The notes: a model not told the origin generated them from the letters alone. Counted from the first letter of the stretch, positions 21,673 through 33,715 are shown. The stretch is DNA of 64,000 nucleotides from Bostrychus sinensis (GCA_020698575.1 CM036244.1:6564645-6628644), one strand, 5' to 3'. Translations and numbers: made by a program.

Positions 21673-22282
21673 ATCATATCCAACACACGCCAGAAGTGGG
21701 TTTTGTTTGTGATCTGAGCCACAAACTGTCCCACTTCAGTACAGGAGCGTCTCTCTCCTCTCGTTAACGATCCAGGCTCAGTTCATCAGGAACGAGCCGA
21801 GTTTCTCCTTCGTGGAGGCGGAGTCATGGTGCACTGTTTCTGCCTGGAGCTTGTCAAGCTGAGGGCCAGCAGCTTGTTTTGGACGCTCGCGCATGCTGTG
21901 GTCAGTCTCAGGCTCAGTGACAGATCTGTGGCTGCCAGCAGGGGGCGCTGCTCCGTTACAGCGCGCACGCGGCGTCAGACAACAACACTTTCCACAAGAA
22001 TCCACTGCTACAACAAAGCATGGCCAGGACTGAGTTCAGGTGAATATTAACGTTACAACTCTGTGGCTGTTCTTCTGGACAGGTTCTGGACAAAGCTTTA
22101 GGGAAAACTGAACAGATTCCATTTGCAGCTGGAGCTGAGCGGTGAGCGGCCGCCGGGCTGCGATGTTAAAATGTTCATTTGTTTTGTGCTGTCGTGTGTC
22201 ACTCAAACGCAGCACGGCACACACGGCTTCTGTGCTTTTATTGTAGTTCATCATTAACAATTCTCTGGTGTTGTGATCTCAG
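21673..22282. other. intergenic; CTCF-like site at 21935
   Basis: No recognised gene. The plus strand at 21935-21949 reads CCAGCAGGGGGCGCT, a full match to the CTCF core consensus. The surroundings (21740-22200) are moderately GC-rich, but I see no exon or promoter I can defend. Confidence 0.45.
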
Positions 22283-23014
22283 AGCCGCACTGAGGAAGAG
22301 CCGCTCTGATGAAGAGCCGCGCTGAGGAAGAGCCGCTCTGATGAAGAGCCGCGCTGAGGAAGAGCCGCTCTGATGAAGAGCCGCGCTGAGAGCCTGATGA
22401 AGAGCCGCTGAGAAGCCGCACTGACAAAGAGCGAGCCGCGCTGATGAAGAGCCGCGCTGATGAAGAGCGAGCCGCGCTGAGGAAGAGTCCTGCTGACAAA
22501 GAGCCGCTCTGAGGAAGAGCCGTGCTGAGGAAGAGCCGCGCTGAGGAAGAGCCGCTCTGAGGAAGAGCCACGCTGAGGAAGAGCCGCTCTGATGAAGGAC
22601 CGCACTGAGGAAGAGCCGCGCTGAGGAAGAGCGAGCCGCGCTGACGAAGAGCCGCTCTGATGAAGAGCCGCTCTGAGGAAGAGCCGCTCTGATGAAGAGC
22701 CGCGCTGATGAAGAGCCGCTCTGATGTAGAGCCGCTCTGAGGAAGAGCCGCTCTGATGAAGAGCCGCGCTGAGGAAGGGCCGCTCTGATGAAGAGCCTCT
22801 CTGAGGAAGAGCCGCGCTGATGAAGAGCCGTGCTGAGGAAGAGCCGCGCTGAGGAAGAGCCGCTCTGATGAAGAGCCTCTCTGAGGAAGAGCCGCGCTGA
22901 TGAAGAGCCGTGCTGAGGAAGAGCCGCGCTGAGGAAGAGCCGCTCTGAGGAAGAGTTGCGCTGACCAAGAGCCGCTCTGATGAAGAGCCGCTCTGAGGAA
23001 GGACCGCGCTGATG
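22283..23014. repeat. 16-bp minisatellite, GAAGAGCCGC type
   Basis: About 45 copies of a 16-bp unit such as GAAGAGCCGCTCTGAG, with variants GAAGAGCCGCGCTGAT and a few truncated units. It ends in GGGGTTAGGGTTTAAG, a degenerate telomere-like motif (about 23024-23039). The 229-codon minus-strand frame is repeat-derived. Confidence 0.93.
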
Positions 23015-23277
23015 TGAGTTTGGATGGGGTTAGGGTTTAAGTGTTTACATTATAATATTTTAATAAACAGCATAAACACCACATTATTTATTTTAATGTC
23101 ACACACAGATTGTCTCTGGAGTAACGCAGATGATGGTTTTAGTTTTAATCTGGAAAACCTGGAAAAAACCTTGTAATTTCTTAAATCAATGACCTCGTCT
23201 TGACATTTTTCATGATCTTTTTTCTTTTGAAAAACAAAGGTGAACAGTTCTGCACTGAATCCTCATCACATTCATCC

Positions 23278-23625
23278 TCAGGGGACAGCTGGACGTCCCA
23301 CTTGTCCCTCAGGGGACAGCTGGACGTCCCACTTGTCCCTCAGGGGACAGCTGGACGTCCCACTTGTCCCTCAGAGGACAGCTGGACGTCCCACTCGTCC
23401 CTCAGGGGACAGCTGGACGTCCCACTCGTCCCTCAGGGGACAGCTGGACGTCCCACTCGTCCCTCAGGGGACAGCTGGACGTCCCACTCGTCCCTCAGAG
23501 GACAGCTGGACGTCCCACTCGTCCCTCAGGGGACAGCTGGACGTCCCACTCGTCCCTCAGGGGACAGCTGGACGTCCCACTCGTCCCTCAGGGGACAGCT
23601 GGACGTCCCACTCGTCCCTCAGTGC
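23278..23625. repeat. 31-bp minisatellite
   Basis: Eleven copies of a 31-bp unit containing GGACAGCTGGACGTCCCACT. The unit includes the palindrome GGACGTCC. Copies are almost identical, suggesting recent expansion. Three overlapping open frames here are artefacts. Confidence 0.93.
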
Positions 23626-24088
23626 TGTTTGCTGCAGGCAGCCGCCCTGATGTCCCTCAGACTGCTTTCCTCTTTCTGGACGTTGTTTGGTGCTAAAAAC
23701 CGTTACAAATGATCAATAAAATCTGTCAAATTTACTGTGCCCACAAATACAGCACAAATTTGTTAAAACAGTAACATTTGGGAAGTAATTTTACACAAAT
23801 CACATCTGAATACAAAATAATAAACCAAACCTGTTCTGTCTGAGGGCCACACTTGTGTTGTGTAACAGAGTCATGTCATTATCAGAAGTTGTCTTTACTT
23901 TCACAAACAGTGTTCTGTTCCTGTGTGGTAACGGTTCATGTTCATGACCTGCAACCACAGCATAAAACCTGACACAAGTCAGAAATAAACTGTGAACATG
24001 ACTGAGATGCAGCTGTTATTTCTGCGCTGGCAGAATGACTTCTGTGATATTCAGAGATTTCTCAGCTTCATTGCCAGAAAAAGACAAA
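23626..24088. other. no gene recognised
   Basis: AT-rich sequence between the 31-bp array and a Harbinger-like element. Nothing coding or structured was identified. Confidence 0.5.
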
Positions 24089-24089
24089 G

Positions 24090-24726
24090 GGCCAGATTTA
24101 TCAAAGGTTAGCTGCACGCTAACTGAAGAAGATGCGCTAAAATTGGAGCAAACCCAGACGCAGGTGAGGTTTGCGAGTTTTACAGGAGCAGAGCAGATTT
24201 TGCTCCTGTGACCTCATGAATCTGTAAACTGAGGCGTTCTTCCCAGAGTGCGCAAAATGAAAGGCGGAGAAAATGCAAATTCATTCATTTACCGCCCGCA
24301 ATATTATTTATCAAGGCTCACCATGACTTTGCGTGCGAAAATAGCGAATAAATGTAGCACGTTGTAGAAGGACGTGCTAATCTTTTGCACAGATGGCTGC
24401 TGTGATTCGTGTGAGACGAAGGAGAAGAAATGAACAAATCCGCAGGGTTAGAGTTTGCAGATCTATTTGCTGTGACGGATGAAAAAATTATTCACCAGCA
24501 CTTTCAGCTCTTCTTAGTTAAATTTTTGCTTCCATTTGTGTTCCACTTCTGCACCTTCCATGACACAAAACAATACATGCAATGATGCCGTTTAAATAGC
24601 TCCGCCCCCTCTGCACCCGTCACCGACCGCAGTTTGTCTCAGTTTTCACCACAACACCAACTTTAATAACGGCCGCATATTTTCTCACTGCACTCGCAGT
24701 TTAGCACCGTCTTAGTAAATCTGGCC
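24090..24726 (+). mobile_element. PIF/Harbinger-like element, internally deleted
   Basis: Terminal inverted repeats GGCCAGATTTA (24090-24100 and, inverted, 24716-24726) bound about 637 bp, with partial similarity continuing inward (TTAGC on both sides). Inside, near 24391, a short frame begins MAAVIRVRRRRRNEQIRRV, resembling the basic N-terminus of Harbinger transposases, and then breaks. I saw no clean 3-bp target duplication, so the family call rests on the terminus and the frame start. Confidence 0.6.
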
Positions 24727-24784
24727 TCCAGACGTCCCATTACTTTATCTCTGTCAAAGTTAACGCCAGATGGATTTATCAGGT

Positions 24785-26580
24785 TTTATTCAGCATTTGC
24801 CTCATGCAGCTTATCCTGCAGAATAATGCAGTTATGTATCAAAATACTCAGACTGTATCTGACAGAAAGCCTGTGCATAAACTCAAACACAGTATTGGTT
24901 ACCTTTGTGTCATCAGATACAGCGTGATGTTCGCTGTAAAACCCACGCAGCTCTGGGTCAAAGCCTCTGTTGTTCCAGAAGTACGTCCTGTTTGAAAGAA
25001 CAACTCCACCACAAAGGTCTCTTTCAAGATCCTGGAATATAACAAGACAATCAGAAAAAATATGACAATAATTAGCAGTTGTTGGTGCCTGCATTCATTT
25101 TTATTGCACAATATTTGACAGGAACAATGCGGTCACCACAGTAACAACAGGAAGCCAGCGGTGGATGCCGATACGGTGCATGTACGGTGTAGGGTGTGGC
25201 TCATTTGTGATTCACTTAAACGGTGGCAGAGTGGTTAGCGTTCTCGCCTCCCAGCAAGGAGGTTGTGGGTTCGAGCCCCGGGCCGACCAACAACCATCAC
25301 AGAACTCTCTGGGTGGAGTCTGCAGGTCCTCCCCGTGTTACCCTGGGTTCTCTCCGGGTTCCTCCCACCGTCCAAACACATGCATGAGTGGTGACTCTGA
25401 AGTGCCCCTAGTGGATGAATGTGAGAGTGAATGTTGTCTCTGTGTTCGTCTCTGTGTCAGCCCTGGGACAAGCTGGCCCCTGTCCAGGCTGGGCCCCGCC
25501 TACGGCCCAAAGTTACTGGGATAGGCTCCAGTCACCCGCGACCCCTAACGGGAATAAGCGGTAGAAAAAAAATGAATGAATTAAAACAACTAAGACTGCT
25601 TTGTATTGTCAAACAAACAAACAAACTAAAAAGTATTCTAGATAAGGAAAACGTGTTTACTACACACAGTTTGTTCTGACCTCAAAAACATAAAGAACAC
25701 AATCAATTTTTAAAAAGTAAACTGTTCAGTGCATGATTTTTTAAACTGAAGCTGCACAATCGAACACTTCCTGGATGCTCTCAGCTCTGTGGCCTTCGTT
25801 TACTGCAAAATCTGTCACCGATCCCCCTTCTTTTGATCAGGTTGAACTTACCTCCATCTTTGTAAACAAGTGGTGTTGATTGTGGCATCTGCGCAGTTAT
25901 CCTGTGAAAGAAAAGGACAGTCAACAAACATCGCATTGTTTTTCCTCTTTATTTTTTACATTTACAGTCATTGTGCAATTTGCCAAAACAGTGCCAGAAG
26001 TTGATACGAAATAAGAAAACAAAATAAGAATAAGAAATAAGAATAAGAAATCCTTTCTTAGTCCGTCAGTGGGGAAACTGCATAATTGCAAACTGTATCT
26101 GTTAAATCTTAACGTTAGCATTATCCAACATTTAAGAAACCACTTTCAGAAAACAGAACAAGTCTACGTCCTGCCATTATTCAGAGGATTAAGTTAAACA
26201 GAGCAGTAAGACAATAAATAACATGGCCTAGTAAAAAGTCAAATAGCAATGGTTAATAAACACAAACAACCTGTTTAATGGTTCAGATGTACTGGGCTAG
26301 GAACAAAAAGAAGCTGACAATGGCGTGTTGGCAAATTACTTCATAGGTAAATTAAGGTTAGCGTTGCCATTTTTGTTACACAGCAGTTATGTGCTTGTGC
26401 AGTAAATTAGGCAAAGTTCTAACAGAAGGAAAAACAGCCTACAAGGACCTAAATAATATGTAATAAATCAACTCCTCATGTTCCTCACCAGCTCACCTCG
26501 GTGTCGCTGTAACAGTGAGCAGTGATGTGCTCTGTGTCAGTTCCTGGGCTCCTCCAGGGTTTGCCAGCTCCAGAAGCTCA
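24785..26580 (-). CDS. candidate 3' part of an unrecognised spliced gene
   Basis: Three minus-strand exons with good signals. Exon A ends at 26497 (donor GTGAGC). Exon B is 25901-25852 (50 bp, acceptor CACAG, donor GTAAGT). The last exon starts at 25031 (acceptor TATATTCCAG). One frame joins all three in phase: HITAHCYSDTE, then DNCADATINTTCLQRW, then ILKETFVVELFFQTG, ending MTQR and TAA at 24901-24899, with AATAAA about 110 bp further on (24790-24785). Another frame of exon A gives a signal-peptide-like RILALLLTVTELLELA, but it stops two codons into the last exon. A third open frame of the last exon (SNRTYFWNNRGFDPELRGFY) uses a possible donor at 24902. No family was recognised. The start of the gene was not found. 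Confidence 0.35.
25220..25586 (+). mobile_element. full-length tRNA-derived SINE
   Basis: It has a polymerase III split promoter: A box TGGCAGAGTGG (25224-25234) and B box GGTTCGAGCCC (25268-25278), both fitting consensus and spaced as in a tRNA. The head resembles a serine/leucine-type tRNA. A body follows (CTGCAGGTCCTCCCCGTG and other segments), and the 3' end reads ATAAGCGGTAG with a TGAA-type tail. It lies between two exons of the candidate minus-strand gene. Confidence 0.88.
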
Positions 26581-26924
26581 GTAACCGTCAGAAGTAAAGC
26601 CAGGATCCGTGGGACAGAGCCAAGAGTTAGCTCAAGTTCAAATTCATTTATTTTTGTGAATGTTTTTGTGTGATGTGTAGTCACAATTTGACAACCGCTC
26701 TTAATAAAGCGTAGTATCATGTGATGGCCGATAAAAAACAACATTTCATTACATTACATTACACCACTAGGCTACATTATTTTTCATTGTAGGTTTGGCC
26801 TGTGAATTTACTCTGGATTGGTTTATTTGATACATTTAAGTTTAATACCAAAATACCAAAAAAACTAAACAACAACAAAAAAGAGACTTGAAATATAATT
26901 TTATTTGTTCAGTTGCAAAGTTGC

Positions 26925-27314
26925 TGTCATGGTCTGTGGCTGTTCTGTTTCTGTCTCCCCCTCCCTTGTGTCTGTTACCTCCCACCTGAGGCGTGGCTGC
27001 TCCTGGCTGCAGAGCACACACCTGGCAGCAATTTACTGCCAACTCCACTACAAGAGGAGCCGCTCTGCAGCCGCTCCTCGCCAGTTTGTTGAACTATTAA
27101 CACTGTTCGTGATACTCTTGGCTTTTTGAACTTACTTTGTATTTTTGCTGAACCTTTTTTCCTTGTGTCCAGATCCTGCTCATCTGCCCGCCCAAATACT
27201 TACCTGCTTTTGTCTGAAGAGGCCTCAACCCCTCAACGTTACTTTGGATTAATAAATTGTTTGAACCACTTACCTGTTTTGTTCTGCTTTTGGGTCCTAT
27301 TTAGAACCGTGACA
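26925..27314. mobile_element. solo LTR with perfect 5-bp target duplication
   Basis: The 390-bp element starts TGTCA and ends TGACA, a perfect terminal inverted repeat, and is flanked on both sides by GTTGC (26920-26924 and 27315-27319). The TG...CA ends plus a 5-bp duplication fit a Ty3/Gypsy-type or related LTR. An AATAAA lies about 60 bp before the 3' end (near 27252), fitting plus-strand orientation. There is no internal region, so it arose by recombination between LTRs. Confidence 0.85.
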
Positions 27315-27581
27315 GTTGCCACTACACAAACATCAGTGGAACAAATCTTATTGTGTTGTTACATACGCTACAATACTATTGCAATACAATACAAGCATTA
27401 GACTGCTTTATTTACCAGAGCCTGCTCCATATAAAGACCCATCTCTTTGGAACAGATCCATATCCTGCCGCTTCAGTCCGTGGTCGGCCTGGGTTAACTT
27501 TTGCTGGCTGATTCTGTCCTGCCCCCCCCCCCGTAGTCACTGTTTCCTTTGCATTGTTGCATGATCAGGCCATTTCACAGC

Positions 27582-29813
27582 TCTGTACTGATCTCTGTAC
27601 TGATCTCTGTACTGATCTCTGTACTGATGTCTGTACTGATGTCTACTGATCTCTGTACTGATGTCTGTACTGATCTCTGTACTGATGTCTGTACTGATCT
27701 CTGTACTGATGTCTACTGATCTCTGTACTGATGTCTACTGATCTCTGTACTGATGTCTACTGATCTCTGTACTGATCTCTGTACTGATGTCTTTACTGAT
27801 GTCTGTACTGATCTCTGTACTGATGTCTGTACTGATCTCTGTACTGATGTCTGTACTGATGTCTGTACTGATCTCTGTACTGATGTCTGTACTGATCTCT
27901 GTACTGATCTCTGTACTGATCTCCGTACTGATGTCTGTACTGATGTCTACTGATCTCTGTACTGATCTCTGTACTGATGTCTGTACTGATCTCTGTACTG
28001 ATCTCTGTACTGATCTCTTCACTGATGTCTGTACTGATGTCTACTGATCTCTGTACTGATGTCTGTACTGATCTCTGTACTGATGTCTGTACTGATCTCT
28101 GTACTGATGTCTACTGATCTCTGTACTGATGTCTTTACTGATGTCTGTACTGATCTCTGTACTGATGTCTGTACTGATCTCTGTACTGATGTCTGTACTG
28201 ATGTCTGTACTGATCTCTGTACTGATGTCTGTACTGATCTCTGTACTGATCTCTGTACTGATCTCTGTACTGATCTCCGTACTGATCTCTGTACTGATGT
28301 CTGTACTGATGTCTACTGATCTCCGTACTGATGTCTGTACTGATGTCTACTGATCTCTGTACTGATCTCTGTACTGATGTCTGTACTGATCTCTGTACTG
28401 ATCTCTGTACTGATCTCTGTACTGATGTCTGTACTGATGTCTACTGATCTCTGTACTGATGTCTGTACTGATCTCTGTACTGATGTCTGTACTGATCTCT
28501 GTACTGATGTCTACTGATCTCTGTACTGATCTCTGTACTGATGTCTTTACTGATGTCTGTACTGATCTCTGTACTGATCTCTGTACTGATCTCTGTACTG
28601 ATGTCTGTACTGATCTCTGTACTGATCTCTGTACTGATCTCCGTACTGATGTCTTTACTGATGTCTACTGATCTCTGTACTGATCTCTGTACTGATGTCT
28701 ACTGATCTCTGTACTGATGTCTGTACTGATGTCTACTGATCTCTGTACTGATCTCTGTACTGATGTCTACTGATCTCTGTACTGATCTCTGTACTGATGT
28801 CTACTGATGTCTGTACTGATCTCTGTACTGATGTCTGTACTGATGTCTACTGATCTCTGTACTGATCTCTGTACTGATGTCTACTGATCTCTGTACTGAT
28901 CTCTGTACTGATGTCTACTGATCTCTGTACTGATGTCTGTACTGATCTCTGTACTGATCTCTGTACTGATGTCTACTGATCTCTGTACTGATCTCTGTAC
29001 TGATGTCTACTGATCTCTGTACTGATCTCTGTACTGATCTCCGTACTGATGTCTACTGATCTCTGTACTGATCTCTGTACTGATGTCTACTGATCTCTGT
29101 ACTGATGTCTGTACTGATCTCTGTACTGATGTCTGTACTGATGTCTACTGATCTCTGTACTGATCTCTGTACTGATGTCTGTACTGATCTCTGTACTGAT
29201 CTCTGTACTGATGTCTGTACTTATCTCTGTACTGATCTCTGTACTGATGTCTGTACTTATCTCTGTACTGATCTCTGTACTGATGTCTGTACTGATCTCT
29301 GTACTGATCTCTGTACTGATGTCTACTGATGTCTGTACTGATCTCTGTACTGATGTCTACTGATCTCTGTACTGATCTCTGTACTGATGTCTACTGATCT
29401 CTGTACTGATCTCTGTACTGATCTCCGTACTGATGTCTACTGATCTCTGTACTGATCTCTGTACTGATGTCTGTACTGATCTCTGTACTGATCTCTGTAC
29501 TGATGTCTGTACTTATCTCTGTACTGATCTCTGTACTGATGTCTGTACTTATCTCTGTACTGATCTCTGTACTGATGTCTGTACTTATCTCTGTACTGAT
29601 CTCTGTACTGATGTCTACTGATCTCTGTACTGATGTCTGTACTGATGTCTACTGATCTCTGTACTGATCTCTGTACTGATGTCTACTGATCTCTGTACTG
29701 ATCTCTGTACTGATGTCTACTGATCTCTGTACTGATGTCTGTACTGATGTCTACTGATCTCTGTACTGATCTCTGTACTGATCTCTGTACTGATCTCTGT
29801 ACTGATCTCTGTG
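27582..29813. repeat. 12-bp minisatellite, TGTACTGATCTC type
   Basis: About 185 copies of a 12-bp unit TGTACTGATCTC with variant TGTACTGATGTC and shortened 9-bp units (CTACTGATG). The unit has no stop codon in some frames, giving many small SVLISVLM- and CTDLCTDV-type frames that I do not annotate. Confidence 0.95.
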
Positions 29814-30464
29814 GAGGTCATATCCTTGATCAAGAAAAAAAAACTATAAGGGTGAGTTGGACTTGGTTTTTAATATTGAAGATGTTTCACCTCTCATCCG
29901 AGCCTTTTAAATAATGTTTAATGTTTGGAGGATCTCTGGCTCTGCTGGACGGTGAAGTAGGACTTTATACTCTCTTTATACTTTCTCTGGCCTTGCACAC
30001 GGGAACAACGGTCACCTGACTCCGGTCAGGGCCACTCTGCAGACGTCCAACAGTGATGGACTGCAGGCAGGTCCCCAAACACAGTGGCCCCTACTTCTGC
30101 ACTGGCAAGTACTTCCATGAACGGCAGTAGTCGTTGTAGAATAAGTGAGTGAGTGAGTGGGAGTGAGTGTATCAGCACTAGTAGTAGCAGTACTAGTAGG
30201 GGTATTTGTGGTAGTAGTAGTAGTAGGGTGGACTGAGTACAGCTGAGTCAATTTTTGCTTTTCCCATTTCAACTCTAAAATGATACACTCAAACACTCAA
30301 AAGACACTGAAAATAAGCTATTTTTTTCATAATATATCTTTTCTTTGTGAACTAAAATATAACCAAGAAATGATATCCCCAAGTTCTTCATATTTCATTT
30401 AATCAAAAACAAAAGGTTCATTTTTGTCTCAACTGTACCCATACAGCACACATATGGAGTACAG
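29814..30464. other. no gene recognised upstream of the coding repeat
   Basis: Contains a GAGT/GTA-rich simple-sequence patch (30140-30230). If the downstream repeat ORF is translated, its initiator exon should lie upstream. A possible acceptor, CCCATACAG, ends at about 30448, but I found no matching first exon. Confidence 0.4.
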
Positions 30465-32707
30465 AGAGTGAGGTAGAGGAGGCCAGAGGGGCAAAGAGTG
30501 AGGTAGAGGAGGCCAGAGGAGTGAAGAGTGAGGTAGAGGAGGCCAGAGGAGTGAAGAGTGAGGTAGAGGAGGCCAGAGGAGCGAAGACTGAGGTAGAGGA
30601 GGCCAGAGGAGCAAAGAGTGAGGTAGAGGAGGCCAGAGGAGTGAAGAGTGAGGTAGAGGAGGCCAGAGGAGCAAAGAGTGAGGTAGAGGAGGCCAGAGGA
30701 GTGAAGAGTGAGGTAGAGGAGGCCAGAGGAGCAAAGAGTGAGGTAGAGGAGGCCAGAGGAGCGAAGACTGAGGTAGAGGAGGCCAGAGGAGTGAAGAGTG
30801 AGGTAGAGGAGGCCAGAGGAGTGAAGAGTGAGGTAGAGGAGGCCAGAGGAGCGAAGACTGAGGTAGAGGAGGCCAGAGGAGTGAAGAGTGAGGTAGAGGA
30901 GGCCAGAGGAGTGAAGAGTGAGGTAGAGGAGGCCAGAAGAGCGAAGAGTGAGGTAGAGGAGGCCAGAGGAGTGAAGAGTGAGGTAGAGGAGGCCAGAGGA
31001 GTGAAGAGTGAGGTAGAGGAGGCCAGAGGAGCGAAGACTGAGGTAGAGGAGGCCAGAGGAGTGAAGAGTGAGGTAGAGGAGGCCAGAGGAGTGAAGAGTG
31101 AGGTAGAGGAGGCCAGAGGAGTGAAGAGTGAGGTAGAGGAGGCCAGAGGAGCGAAGACTGAGGTAGAGGAGGCCAGAGGAGCGAAGACTGAGGTAGAGGA
31201 GGCCAGAGGAGTGAAGAGTGAGGTAGAGGAGGCCAGAGGAGTGAAGAGTGAGGTAGAGGAGGCCAGAGGAGTGAAGAGTGAGGTAGAGGAGGCCAGAGGA
31301 GCGAAGACTGAGGTAGAGGAGGCCAGAAGAGCGAAGACTGAGGTAGAGGAGGCCAGAGGAGCGAAGACTGAGGTAGAGGAGGCCAGAGGAGTGAAGAGTG
31401 AGGTAGAGGAGGCCAGAGGAGCGAAGACTGAGGTAGAGGAGGCCAGAGGAGCGAAGACTGAGGTAGAGGAGGCCAGAGGAGTGAAGAGTGAGGTAGAGGA
31501 GGCCAGAGGAGTGAAGAGTGAGGTAGAGGAGGCCAGAGGAGTGAAGAGTGAGGTAGAGGAGGCCAGAGGAGCGAAGACTGAGGTAGAGGAGGCCAGAAGA
31601 GCGAAGACTGAGGTAGAGGAGGCCAGAGGAGCGAAGACTGAGGTAGAGGAGGCCAGAGGAGTGAAGAGTGAGGTAGAGGAGGCCAGAGGAGTGAAGAGTG
31701 AGGTAGAGGAGGCCAGAGGAGTGAAGAGTGAGGTAGAGGAGGCCAGAGGAGCGAAGACTGAGGTAGAGGAGGCCAGAAGAGCGAAGACTGAGGTAGAGGA
31801 GGCCAGAGGAGTGAAGAGTGAGGTAGAGGAGGCCGGGGGTGGGACAGAGGAGGCCGGTGCTCAGAGAGGATTCCTCCAGAAGTTCGCCTCGTCTCCTGCC
31901 TTCATGTCCAGCTCCAGATACGGCTCCTATCGCTTCACCTTCCGCCTGCAGGACGTCCTGGACCGGTACAGGGAGCAGGTGAACTACAGTTCTTTACTTC
32001 ATTGTTAAAGTGAACCCTAACAAAGCTGTGTGTGACCTCAGGTTACTGTGTGAACACTGTGTAATAACAGCTCCTGTCTGCAGTTCTGTGGAGGACAGAG
32101 TCCGGTGATGAGAGTGTGGAGGACCGTCCTGTACAAACAGGAAGTGTTGTATGCAGTGCTGGTCCACAGTCCGACCAATCAGAAGAGGTTTAAAAAGTTC
32201 CCTCTGCTGCAGGAGGAACCTGACTCGATCTGTGCCTTCAGAGAGGAACCAGAGCCACACTTCATCTGGAAACCACAGGCCATGAGTGAGACTCACAGAT
32301 AACTGAGCTACTCAGGAGCAGTTCCACTTGTTTCCATTAGAGGTCATGGGAGGGTGAGTGAGTCTCAGGGACCCACACTGACAGACGACCCTTCACTCTG
32401 TCAGCAGACCCCTGTTTAACTTAGAGACACACAGTCTGTGTAACAGAGTTCACCAGAGTGTGTTAGGACAGTGATGAGAGTCAGGAACAGTTCCAAACAG
32501 AGACTGTGTGTTTTTCAGGTGCTGAGGTTTGAGAACCTGGACCTGAGACAAAACCTGAGATTCTGTGAGGAAGGAAAACCCACCGTGGTTGAGCCGTGGG
32601 GTTTTAAGTCATACGCCTCCGCCCTGTCTGAGGTCACAGATCTGTGGCCAGATTACGAAGGTCCACTGGAGACGTTTGCTGAGTTCTCCTTCGCCGTTCA
32701 CCCTTGA
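30465..32707 (+). CDS. candidate gene: 46-copy 10-residue repeat fused to a unique domain
   Basis: A continuous frame crosses about 46 copies of a 30-bp unit coding VKSEVEEARG (variants AKTEVEEARG, AKSEVEEARR), then a unique segment (GFLQKFASSPAF, YRFTFRLQDVLDRYREQ) ending at donor 31979. A second exon starts at 32084 after TCTGCAG and carries PVMRVWRTVLYKQEVLYAVLV and FIWKPQAM; its donor GTGAGA is at 32286. A third piece from 32519 (VLRFENLDLRQNLRFCEEG, to stop 32705-32707) has a good acceptor TTTTTCAG. Exon 2 ends in phase 1 but the third piece is open only in phase 0, so either a border is wrong or a frameshift has broken the gene. There is no in-frame ATG near the repeat. The repeat predicts a charged helix. 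Family unknown to me. Confidence 0.45.
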
Positions 32708-32989
32708 GTTTGGAGATGACTTTAGGAACTGACAGCCACATGTGTGTACTGTCAGTGCCTGGGTAGGTTTACTTTGGGTTTGAAGCACAATCTTTGCCAC
32801 AGGAAAACATTTCCCCTGAACTTCAGCTGGTCCAGAACGCAGAATCCCAATTCTGTTACAAGTTCTTTCTTCTGCTGCTGCTTTTCAAAGCCGCAGTTTG
32901 GTGCATTATTCTTTCTCTCCTCAGTCGCAGCCATCGCTCCGACCACAAACACAGTCACACTGACACATTCATACAGGAGAGGTGGGTGA

Positions 32990-33100
32990 AGTGTCTTGCC
33001 CAAGGACACAACAACAGTATGTAATGCTGGGAGTGGGGTTTGAACCACCAACCTGCGTGTGAGTGGTCAGGCGTCGCTACCAACTGTGCTACTGCCGTCC
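32990..33100 (-). mobile_element. tRNA-derived SINE head
   Basis: The minus strand reads A box TAGCACAGTTGG (33091-33080) and B box GGTTCAAACCC (33046-33036), then a body ending in ACACTTCACCCACC, a common arrangement in fish tRNA SINEs. The 3' tail was not identified. Confidence 0.7.
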
Positions 33101-33149
33101 TGACTGTGGAGATAATACACTGGATCAAAAAGTAATTAATGATAGATTT

Positions 33150-33715
33150 AAATGTATATTTCTGATTCCACTGCAGCTTCGAGCGATGCGGAGGCGTTCT
33201 TTAAATCTGATCATGTTCCTTCTCTCTCTGGACATGAAGCAAAATCTTGAGGCGTCTCTTACTCAAGAGGAGATTAAAGCAGCCATATTATCCACGCACC
33301 TGGGCTTTTTCAAAGTATGACGTTCTCTCTCCCTTTTTATGCCAAGTCTTTGCTTCTTTCCCGCTGCCGTTGGACTGAAGAACACTTTATAAACATTGCA
33401 CTCGCTCATCACATGGTCGCTTTATTAACATGTTATCATCTATCTGCACTGACAGACTGCATTATTGTTCTGTTGTTATCTGGCTATTTAACTTAGTAAA
33501 CTTCTTTGCATGCCCTTATACTTTGTAGTTTATATTTTTCAAGTTTTTTTTATATATATATTTTTTATATATTTTTTATTATTATTATCATTAGTGTTAT
33601 ATGTTGCACATTAGCACCGAAACAAGTTCCTAGTTTGTGAATTTTGTTGTTCACTGACAATGGCAATAAAATCTTCTGATTCTGATTCTGATTCTGATTC
33701 TGATTCTGATCTGCT
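33150..33715 (+). mobile_element. LINE fragment with CTGATT tail
   Basis: A short plus-strand frame near 33200-33320 (SLTQEEIKAAILSTHLG) resembles the region just before the reverse transcriptase core of non-LTR elements (pattern L...EI..AI). After a deletion come a 3' UTR-like stretch and GACAATGGCAATAAAATC followed by a CTGATT tandem tail (33678-33713), as in many fish LINE 3' ends. The two parts may not belong to one copy. Confidence 0.5.

Noticed and set aside
25220..25300. A genuine tRNA gene
   Set aside because: A and B boxes fit, but the sequence does not close a tRNA acceptor stem and continues into a SINE body and tail.
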